Shown: in pieces, positions 24,653-31,175 of the stretch
Numbering within the stretch: the stretch's first letter is position 1
Layout of the letters: the number at the start of each line of letters is the position of its first letter
From: Bacteroidota bacterium
GTDB taxonomy: Bacteria; Bacteroidota; Bacteroidia; JAADEI01
DNA length: 31,175 nt
Assembly: GCA_024280615.1 (NCBI GenBank)
Contig: JAJRPU010000218.1
Location: 1 to 31,175, forward strand
Reading direction: 5' to 3'
Program-made: the position numbers and the translations under genes
Notes under the pieces: generated by a model
Told to the model about the DNA's origin: nothing
What the model saw: only the letters and a program-made list of their open reading frames with translations
Databases searched by the model: none

Positions 24653-26053
24653 TTAATTTTCAGTTTCTACTACTGAGCTTGACTTCTTTCTCTTTAACAA
24701 AGCCATTTCGCTACCAAGTATATGTTTAATCTCAGAAATTGCTATCACAGGGAAAAATCTGATAAACAGGAAGAAAAGAGTGAAGAACAACCCAATTGTT
24801 CCAATGTAGATTGAGACTTCCACCCACGAGGCGAAATACATTGACCACGCGGAAGGCAAGTAATCCCTGTGCAGCGAGGTTACTACAATAACAAACCTTT
24901 CAAACCACATGCCTATGTTAACAAGTATTGATACTATGAATGTCCACCAAAGATTTCTTCTAAACTTACGTATCCAGAATGTCTGGGGAAATATGACGTT
25001 ACAAGCCATCATAATCCAATATGACCACCAATATGGACCAAAAGCCCTATTCCAGAATGCATACTGCTCATAGATATTACCTGAATACCAAGCGATGAAT
25101 AGCTCTGTTAGGTAAGCTGTTCCGACTATAGAACCTGTTGCAAGCAAAATCTTATTCATATATTCAATATGGTCAACTGTGATATAATCTTCCAATTGCA
25201 TAGCCTTGCGTGCAATTAAAAGAAGGGTAAGAACCATACCAAATCCAGAGAAGACGGCACCAGCAACGAAATATGGAGGGAAGATAGTTGTGTGCCATCC
25301 CGGTATGACAGAGGTAGCGAAGTCAAAGCTAACTATTGAGTGGACAGATAGGACAAGTGGTGTTGCCAATCCAGCCAAGTGCAAGCTGATTGTCTCCCAG
25401 CGCTGCCATTGTTTTAATGAACCCAACCATCCAAAAGATAAAATTCCATAAATTTTACGCTTGATAGATGACTTGGTATAATCTCTGATTATTGCAAGAT
25501 CAGGAATTAAACCAATATACCAGAAAAGAAGAGACACTAGGAAATAGGTTGTTATAGCCGTGACGTCCCAGAATAGTGGTGAGTTAAAGTTCACCCAGAG
25601 GGGACCACGAGAGTTAGGATACGGGAAAATAAAGAATACTACTAAGTGTCTACCAACGTGCAATAACGGGAATAAGCCAGCACACATAACAGCGAAAATG
25701 GTCATTGCTTCCGCTGACCTGTTGACAGCCGTTCGCCACTTTTGTCTAAAAAGCAATAAAATTGCAGAGATTAGTGTTCCGGCGTGACCGATACCGATCC
25801 ACCAGACAAAATTGATAATTGCCCATCCCCAGCCAATGGTTCTGTTAATGCCCCATTCACCAATACCAAAAAAGATTGTTCTACCTATGGCATATAACCC
25901 CCATAGCAAAGCCAAAGAGGAAGCTGTTAAGCCTAAGTACCAGAGCCACGACGGTTTCCCTAAAATTGGGCGTAAGATATCCCTTGTTACGTCTTTGTAG
26001 GTCTTTTCTCCCTTAACCAGTACCGGTCTTAATGGTGATTCGTATCCCTGCAT
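24653..26053 (-). CDS. actC: Alternative complex III subunit ActC (NrfD/PsrC-like)
   Basis: The 466-residue protein has ten membrane segments in two four-helix bundles. NrfD-family marks are WWIGIGHAGTLISAIL, FPLLHVGRHLVVFFIFPYPNSRGP and SIVSFDFATSVIPGWHTTIFPPYFVAGA. It binds menaquinol near the periplasmic face. The start lies 3 bases after the actB stop. Length and order fit the family. Confidence 0.95.
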   Translation of the reverse strand: MQGYESPLRPVLVKGEKTYKDVTRDILRPILGKPSWLWYLGLTASSLALLWGLYAIGRTIFFGIGEWGINRTIGWGWAIINFVWWIGIGHAGTLISAILLLFRQKWRTAVNRSAEAMTIFAVMCAGLFPLLHVGRHLVVFFIFPYPNSRGPLWVNFNSPLFWDVTAITTYFLVSLLFWYIGLIPDLAIIRDYTKSSIKRKIYGILSFGWLGSLKQWQRWETISLHLAGLATPLVLSVHSIVSFDFATSVIPGWHTTIFPPYFVAGAVFSGFGMVLTLLLIARKAMQLEDYITVDHIEYMNKILLATGSIVGTAYLTELFIAWYSGNIYEQYAFWNRAFGPYWWSYWIMMACNVIFPQTFWIRKFRRNLWWTFIVSILVNIGMWFERFVIVVTSLHRDYLPSAWSMYFASWVEVSIYIGTIGLFFTLFFLFIRFFPVIAISEIKHILGSEMALLKRKKSSSVVETEN

Positions 26054-26056
26054 GGA

Positions 26057-29000
26057 TTAAGCATTTTGTTTTGAACGGTTGCGAATTTTGGTCATGTAAG
26101 CAACAGAAGGTAAAGTATGTAATTCTTCCAGGACATAGTAGACTCGTTCGTCCCCTTCAATTAGTTGCGCTACCTCTGCTGACTTGTCAGCACCATCACC
26201 GAACTTAATTGCCCCTGTTGGGCAAGCAGCCTGACATGCTGTTTTGATTTCCCCATCACGAATTTTACGTCCTTCTGCTTTCGCTTTAAGTTTTGCTTCT
26301 TGAATTCGTTGGATGCAGAAGGTGCATTTTTCCATTACGCCCCTGCTCCTGACAACAACATCAGGATTGAGGATCAAACGATTCTTATCATTGGCAAATG
26401 GTCCATCCTCTACAATCTTCTCATTCATTGGGAATGAATCAGCCCCCGTATAATCATACCAATTGAATCGCCTGACCTTATAAGGGCAGTTGTTAGCACA
26501 ATACCTTGTCCCTATGCATCTGTTATAAGCCATTTGGTTAATACCATCTACGCTACTGTTAGTGGCGGCGACAGGACATACGTTCTCACAAGGAGCGTGG
26601 TCACAGTGCTGACAGAGCATTGGTTGATAGACTGCATCTGGATTCTCAGGGTCTCCAGAATAATAAAGGTCTATCCTTATCCAATGCATTTCATGGACGC
26701 GTCCAACTTCCTCTTTACCAACTACAGGAACATTGTTCTCATTGTCGCAAGCCACTACACAAGCCCCACAGCCAATACATAGAGATAGGTCAATTACCAT
26801 ATCCCAGTGCTGAACAAACTCACGCTCAGGATAGAATGTTGTCTTACGAAGCTTCTTAATTTTCTCTGTATCTGCTCTTTCTTCATTCCCACTCCAGGGA
26901 TTTTGCTTCCACTCCTCCAGAGAGGTTTCCCTGACTATTGGTCTTCCTTCAATGTTAAAGTGCTCTTGAGTGGAAACAATCTGATAGGTTTGATTGAGTT
27001 TCTCCACCTTTATGCCCCCTGAGACCCAAGACACATAATAATTTCCTCCTTGCTTCACTAATGATGCAAAAGGAAAAGCATTTTTACCAGTTTGTGCCAC
27101 TTTGCCATCAGCAGTCCTTCCATATCCAACAGCTATAGCATATACACCATGAGATATTCCTGGTTGAACAACAATTGGCAATTCAACCGAATAGGTACCA
27201 CTACCTTTCATCAAAGAAACCTTGACTAAATCACCGGTCTTATATCCTTGTTCTTTAGCGTAAGAAGGACTAACAGCAACATAGTTATCCCAAACGACCT
27301 TAGTCAGTGGGTCAGGGGTTTCCTGCAACCAAGCATTGTTTGAATAGCGACCAGTTCCTATAATTGGCTCATAGAGATAAACAGAAGGTTTTGATATTTC
27401 CACGTCCTCAATTTGTGATGCCTCAGTAACAAATTGTGCCCAATCTACAGAACTTTCTTGCCCATTCTCAGTAGTTTGAACACCGTCGTTTTTCAAGAAA
27501 TAGTATCCGTCATGTATGGTCTGTTGCCACAAAGATTCTGCCTCTTTCTCTGTTCCATAAAGTGGATATATGTTCTGTGCCCAGAAGGTCTTCAGGTAAG
27601 AATAAAAGTTTTGATTTTTGTCCAGCCAAGCCAGCAATACGTCTTCAAATTGCTTGGCATTATATAGTCCGGTAAAGACCGGTTGAGCAATAAAGTATAC
27701 TCCTTCTTTGGGTAGATAATCTCTCCAAGATTCATAAGGCACAGTAGAAGGCAGGACCCATTCACTCAACTGCCCTGTCTCGTGATTCTTTTCCGCTAAC
27801 GTGATAACATGTTTGACTTTCTTAAGAGCTTCTGAAAACACCACTGGATAGGCATAATCATATGCCGGGTTGACATCATATAGTATTAAAACATCAACCT
27901 CTCCTTTATTCATCTCGTCAATCAGTTCAAAAAATTGTTGATCACTGCCCTGTCTGATATATAAAGGCTTTTCAATATCTGCCAGCCTACTATCATAGGC
28001 ACCAAGCAAGTAGTTAATAGCAAGGGCAAACATTTGTCCTTTCAGGTCATTGGGTCCATATAATACAAGTGCATATCCAGGTGCTGAGAGCAATTTTTCA
28101 GAAACTTCAGCAACATACTTTTCAAGGTCTTGAGACAGGGATACAGAGAAAGTTGGAAGCCCGGAATCTGTTTTCTTGGCAATAGCATTATACAGCCCTA
28201 TTATGAATGGCAAGTGTTCTCCTGCTTGTAGCTTATAGCGATAATCAGCATTACTACCAGTGAGGCTATACCTTGCTTCTGCTTGGAGGTGCAATAACAT
28301 TTCAGGAGAGTCCTTAGTGACTCTTCTGGCAACACCATAGCGACGAGCCATCTCCCCAGCGGAGAGCCATCCTCCAAGGAAGTCAGCTTCCACACCCAAG
28401 ACAACCTTAGCCTTGTCTATTCTATAGTCTGGGACAGCTCGCTTTCCAAATGCTTTCTCATGAGCATCCAGCAGAGCAGAAAATGAAACAACATCATACT
28501 GAACGTGCTTGGCATCAGTAAAGGAAGACAAAAATTCGTCAATTAGTTTTTTAGTGGCAGGGCTAATAATTGTTGGTGTAACAAGTCTAACTTTACTCCC
28601 TTCCCTGACACTGTCTAAGAGCGCTTTGGTTTCCTTCAAAGCTTTATCCCATGAAACCTTTTCTCCTTTGTGTAGAGGTGAATCAAGTCTTCTGTGGTCA
28701 TAGAGGTTAAATAGCGACCCTTGAATTTTCGCTGAAGTCGCGTTAAAAGGTGCCTTAGGATGAGGTTCCACCTTAATAGGTCTGCCCTCTCGGGTCTTAA
28801 CCAATAAGCTGGCAAATTCTTCTCCGTCAAAATATGCAGTGGCGTAATGGACAGAAACACCGGGAATAGACTCTTCCGGCTGGATAAAATAAGGAATTGC
28901 TTTTCTGACTGGGACTTCCCAACAGGATGCGAGAGTGGTGGCTGCAGTGGTCAGCCCAGTCCATTTGAGGAAATCCCTTCTGGTAAGCTGCTTCTTGAAT

Positions 29001-29104
29001 ATTGTATTTTCCACCCACTCACCAAACTCCGGATGCCTGCTCTTCCCGTTCTGTGAACGCTCGTTATTTCCTGAAAGAGACTTCCAGTATTTTTTCTTTT
29101 CCAT
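26057..29104 (-). CDS. actB: Alternative complex III subunit ActB (Tat-exported, iron-sulfur)
   Basis: The 1015-residue protein has a twin-arginine signal (TRRDFLKWTG, Arg42-Arg43). Next is a molybdopterin-oxidoreductase-like half (about 75-750) that, as in the family, shows no molybdenum-site signature. The C-terminal half carries four Cys clusters: CIGCGACVVAC, CQHCDHAPCENVCP, CIGTRYCANNCP and CTFCIQR...CQAACPTGAI. These hold [3Fe-4S]/[4Fe-4S] centres that lead electrons from ActC quinol to ActA hemes. The chosen start is ATG 29104; a longer reading would overlap the actA end and the -7 box. It is in the periplasm. Confidence 0.95.
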   Translation of the reverse strand: MEKKKYWKSLSGNNERSQNGKSRHPEFGEWVENTIFKKQLTRRDFLKWTGLTTAATTLASCWEVPVRKAIPYFIQPEESIPGVSVHYATAYFDGEEFASLLVKTREGRPIKVEPHPKAPFNATSAKIQGSLFNLYDHRRLDSPLHKGEKVSWDKALKETKALLDSVREGSKVRLVTPTIISPATKKLIDEFLSSFTDAKHVQYDVVSFSALLDAHEKAFGKRAVPDYRIDKAKVVLGVEADFLGGWLSAGEMARRYGVARRVTKDSPEMLLHLQAEARYSLTGSNADYRYKLQAGEHLPFIIGLYNAIAKKTDSGLPTFSVSLSQDLEKYVAEVSEKLLSAPGYALVLYGPNDLKGQMFALAINYLLGAYDSRLADIEKPLYIRQGSDQQFFELIDEMNKGEVDVLILYDVNPAYDYAYPVVFSEALKKVKHVITLAEKNHETGQLSEWVLPSTVPYESWRDYLPKEGVYFIAQPVFTGLYNAKQFEDVLLAWLDKNQNFYSYLKTFWAQNIYPLYGTEKEAESLWQQTIHDGYYFLKNDGVQTTENGQESSVDWAQFVTEASQIEDVEISKPSVYLYEPIIGTGRYSNNAWLQETPDPLTKVVWDNYVAVSPSYAKEQGYKTGDLVKVSLMKGSGTYSVELPIVVQPGISHGVYAIAVGYGRTADGKVAQTGKNAFPFASLVKQGGNYYVSWVSGGIKVEKLNQTYQIVSTQEHFNIEGRPIVRETSLEEWKQNPWSGNEERADTEKIKKLRKTTFYPEREFVQHWDMVIDLSLCIGCGACVVACDNENNVPVVGKEEVGRVHEMHWIRIDLYYSGDPENPDAVYQPMLCQHCDHAPCENVCPVAATNSSVDGINQMAYNRCIGTRYCANNCPYKVRRFNWYDYTGADSFPMNEKIVEDGPFANDKNRLILNPDVVVRSRGVMEKCTFCIQRIQEAKLKAKAEGRKIRDGEIKTACQAACPTGAIKFGDGADKSAEVAQLIEGDERVYYVLEELHTLPSVAYMTKIRNRSKQNA

Positions 29105-29122
29105 GGCTACAGTTATATTTTG

Positions 29123-29130
29123 CAAAGTTA
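29123..29130 (-). promoter_or_regulatory. Possible internal -7 box (TAACTTTG) before actB
   Basis: TAACTTTG, a full TAnnTTTG match, includes the actA stop codon TAA (29130-29128) and lies 18 bases before the actB ATG. It could give actBCDEF-cox transcription separate from actA. It may also be a chance match, as A/T-rich octamers are common. Confidence 0.3.
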
Positions 29131-30684
29131 ATAGTGGCAACGTTGACAATCGGCACCTCCAATCTGTGCCACTGTGATTCCATCTACTTTTCCTTCGTGA
29201 ACCCTTCTCAGATAATCTTCGTAGTATGCCTTGTAGTATCCGTTGTCAAGGTCTACATTCCTTTCCCTGTGGCATTCCAGACAAAAGCCCATTGAGATTC
29301 TAAATGTCTTTTTGACTTTGTGCATTGTTTCTATTGGTCCATGGCACTCTTGACATTCAATCTTACCTATAACCACATGCTGAAAGTGGTTAAAATAAAC
29401 GTGGTCCGGATTACTAAAAACCCTTTCCCACTTAATTGGTTTACCAGATTCAAAGTGAGCAAGCAGTTTCTTAATTTCTTCCGTACCAGTACTACCATTA
29501 GGCAAGACAACATTTGATTCTTGAACTCCCCTATGACAATTCATACATACCGAAACAGGGGGTATTCCCGCCATTTTGCCTTTCCTTGCTCCAAAGTGGC
29601 AATGCTGACAATCTATGCCCAATTTTCCAGCGTGAATAGCGTGGGAAAAGTAGATAGGTTGCTCAGGGGCATATCCCACAGAATGACCGATATTAGCACC
29701 CCAGTCCCAAATTTCCCACATTGCCCATACAGCGAGTATTGAACCAAGGGGAACTGTAATGTATTTGCTTGTGAAAATTTCAACTATTGTAGGAGGTGAA
29801 GGAACTTCCTTTCCTTGCTGTCTCAATTGAGCAGCTCTTCTTCTCCATATAATAGTAACTATTGCAGAGATTAAAAGCATAATAATCACTGAAGCTACAA
29901 GGATTGTTTTCCAAAGGGGGGTAGGTTGAGGTTCTTGGGCTGTGGGAGCACCTACTGTGGGGGCAGTGGCTTGAGCCTTAGCAGTCTCCTCATACTCAAT
30001 ATATGCAAGTATTGCGTCAATATCTTCATTTGTCAATTGAGGAAATGGAGGCATTGGAACCCTGTTCCACTCCTCAAACAGCTGCACTGCAATGGGGTCT
30101 CCTTCAGAAATGAGTTCTTGAGAGTTTCGTATCCACCTATACAGCCACTCTCTATCTCGTCGTTTTGTAACTCCAGCCAGTGCAGGACCTGTTAAATCCT
30201 TGTCTATCTTATGACAGGCTGCACAATTTTGTCTGAAAAGTTTTTGTCCTCTCTCTACGAGTTCTTGTATTTTTTCAGAAGCGACTGCTGACACCTGCTG
30301 TTGTTCCTGTTGAGCTGGTTGCTCAGCAGCACCAGCCTCCCCTTTAGAAGATTGTTCAATGTAAGCAAGTATTGATTTAATCTGGTCATCGGTAAGGTCA
30401 GGATGGGGGGGCATTGGAATCCTATTATATTCTTCAAATACTTGAACCGCTATCGGGTCCCCAGCATTAATTAATTCTTGAGAGTTCCTGATAAATTTAA
30501 TAAGCCATTCCTCTTCTCTACGTTCAGTAACATTTTTTAGTGGGGGACCAACCAGCTTTCTATCTATATCATGACAGGAAGCACACCTTTGCTTAAAAAG
30601 TTTTTCACCCTCCTCAGCAGACGGTTGTGCAAAAACATATCCTCCAATCACCACAGCTACCGCTATCCACAGTAAGCGTTTCAT
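29128..30684 (-). CDS. actA: Alternative complex III subunit ActA with two extra N-terminal cytochrome c domains
   Basis: The 518-residue product (start ATG 30684, signal MKRLLWIAVAVVIGGYVFAQ) carries seven CxxCH heme sites. The first two are in tandem monoheme class I domains: CASCH at 34-38 with Met91, and CAACH at 154-158 with Met211. They are exactly 120 residues apart and about two thirds identical. A Q/A/P-rich linker and a membrane helix (ILVASVIIMLLISAIVTIIW) lead to a second hydrophobic segment and the pentaheme core (CQHCH, CMNCH, CQECH, CLECH, CQRCH). The core is the usual ActA; the double cytochrome extension is not part of the minimal subunit. It could deliver electrons straight to CuA of the oxidase. 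First gene of the operon. Confidence 0.93.
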   Translation of the reverse strand: MKRLLWIAVAVVIGGYVFAQPSAEEGEKLFKQRCASCHDIDRKLVGPPLKNVTERREEEWLIKFIRNSQELINAGDPIAVQVFEEYNRIPMPPHPDLTDDQIKSILAYIEQSSKGEAGAAEQPAQQEQQQVSAVASEKIQELVERGQKLFRQNCAACHKIDKDLTGPALAGVTKRRDREWLYRWIRNSQELISEGDPIAVQLFEEWNRVPMPPFPQLTNEDIDAILAYIEYEETAKAQATAPTVGAPTAQEPQPTPLWKTILVASVIIMLLISAIVTIIWRRRAAQLRQQGKEVPSPPTIVEIFTSKYITVPLGSILAVWAMWEIWDWGANIGHSVGYAPEQPIYFSHAIHAGKLGIDCQHCHFGARKGKMAGIPPVSVCMNCHRGVQESNVVLPNGSTGTEEIKKLLAHFESGKPIKWERVFSNPDHVYFNHFQHVVIGKIECQECHGPIETMHKVKKTFRISMGFCLECHRERNVDLDNGYYKAYYEDYLRRVHEGKVDGITVAQIGGADCQRCHY

Positions 30685-30703
30685 CAACTCCAAACATTTT
30701 GTG

Positions 30704-30711
30704 CAAATATA
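30704..30711 (-). promoter_or_regulatory. -7 box (TATATTTG) for the act-cox operon
   Basis: A full TAnnTTTG match lies 19 bases before the actA ATG, inside the 160-base gap to the divergent tRNA-Met. No clear -33 element or regulator site is seen in the rest of the gap. Confidence 0.5.
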
Positions 30712-30844
30712 GATAGGGTTACACAAATGAAATGGGGATTTTATCAGATAAATGCCACCTATTGTGCAGAACACTCTCTTAATCAGACCTTTACAACTTT
30801 TTGGAACTTTCAGGGCTTGACTTAGACTTTATATAGTGCGAGGG

Positions 30845-30918
30845 GGCGAGGTAGCTCAGCTGGTTAGAGCGTGGGAATCATAATCCCAAGGTCGCGGGTT
30901 CAACTCCCGCCCTCGCCA
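30845..30918 (+). tRNA. tRNA-Met (anticodon CAU), elongator-like
   Basis: This is a 74-base tRNA. The acceptor GGCGAGG pairs with CCTCGCC, with discriminator A at 30918. The D-arm AGCTCAGCTGGTTAGAGC, anticodon stem TGGGA/TCCCA with loop ATCATAA (CAU at 30879-30881), and T-arm GCGGGTTCAACTCCCGC are all intact. The G-C first pair of the acceptor argues against initiator tRNA. The sequence resembles elongator Met more than Ile2, but the CAU anticodon alone does not exclude Ile2. CCA is not encoded. Confidence 0.95.
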
Positions 30919-30944
30919 CAACAAAATATTTTCAATTCAGGCTT

Positions 30945-31175
30945 TTAGCGACACATTCCTTTAAATCTCAAATAGGCTTTGAAACCTCTTTGAAACGGCT
31001 GGTTAAGGGAATCCCTTTCTAAGTGAAGAGAATAATGTTCCACTAAACCTATTCCATAAGCATATCTGGAATAAAATGTATCTACTGAAATTCCAAGGTT
31101 TTCCCTTCGTTCAATCACCAGAACAGTGCTGTCAAATTCCTGCCAAGACTGATGCACCTCTTCATAATAAAATTG
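30945..31175 (-). CDS. 3' end of an unidentified gene, cut by the right edge
   Basis: A minus-strand frame is open from the right edge to TAA at 30945, giving about 76 residues. It contains FYSRYAYGIGLVEHYSLHLERD and ends FKAYLRFKGMCR. The GIGLVE stretch recalls the closing strand of some Bacteroidota lipoprotein or secreted beta-rich domains. I cannot name the family. The true start lies outside the window; a GTG at 31157 is internal. Confidence 0.5.
   Translation of the reverse strand, partial: QFYYEEVHQSWQEFDSTVLVIERRENLGISVDTFYSRYAYGIGLVEHYSLHLERDSLNQPFQRGFKAYLRFKGMCR

Noticed and set aside
29105..29149. Longer N-terminus for ActB
   Set aside because: It would overlap the actA stop and the -7 box, and adds 15 residues before the standard start without family similarity.
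30685..30774. Longer N-terminus for ActA
   Set aside because: The extra 30 residues precede a perfect signal peptide and run through the promoter box.
30785..30844. Promoter for tRNA-Met
   Set aside because: A TTG at 30801 and TAGACTTT at 30823 have a suitable 19-base spacing, but the -7 element misses the consensus at two positions.

Overview
The window looks like a piece of an aerobic Bacteroidota chromosome. Four things point there: a complete alternative complex III (actABCDEF) joined to an aa3-type cytochrome c oxidase; an rpsU-xer-hpf cluster; several starts preceded by the Bacteroidota -7 box TAnnTTTG; and starts that often lack a strong Shine-Dalgarno sequence. I cannot name a genus. 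There is no gene-free stretch longer than about 300 bases, no CRISPR array, and no recognisable insertion sequence, apart from an unidentified gene fragment at the left edge.

Layout, left to right. Positions 1-2828 hold an edge fragment, then on the minus strand a secreted TPR protein, a class II aldolase-family protein and mtnA. A tRNA-Leu(CAA) follows at 2920-3004. On the plus strand, 3086-5284 carries an enoyl-CoA hydratase gene interrupted by an in-frame TAA, a secreted MORN-repeat protein, and a Tat-exported gluconate-dehydrogenase-subunit-3-like protein. On the minus strand, 7549-5305 is a tight rpsU-xer-hpf-rhomboid operon, preceded upstream by a KamA-family radical SAM gene, a Mn-type superoxide dismutase and a SAM methyltransferase. 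On the plus strand, 10401-12658 holds pckA and a coupled outer-membrane-barrel-like protein. On the minus strand, 16580-12630 holds a DUF1573 protein, folD, a bacilliredoxin and a membrane GAF-SpoIIE phosphatase. A lone plus-strand glycosyltransferase follows at 16652-17827.

The dominant feature is the minus-strand respiratory operon running from 30684 down to 17814: actA-actB-actC-actD-actE-actF-coxII-coxI-ctaB-coxIII. It encodes quinol:cytochrome c oxidoreductase, the terminal oxidase, and the heme O synthase needed for its hemes. Together these carry electrons from menaquinol to oxygen. ActA is unusual: two tandem monoheme cytochrome c domains are fused in front of its pentaheme core, giving seven CxxCH sites. 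A tRNA-Met(CAU) and the end of an unidentified gene close the window.

The points most worth checking are the nonsense codon in the enoyl-CoA hydratase, the seven-heme ActA, the mtnA-aldolase pair (possible methylthioribose disposal by aldol cleavage), the orphan gluconate dehydrogenase small subunit, and starts sitting almost on top of -7 boxes. I saw no clearly new defence or mobile system.
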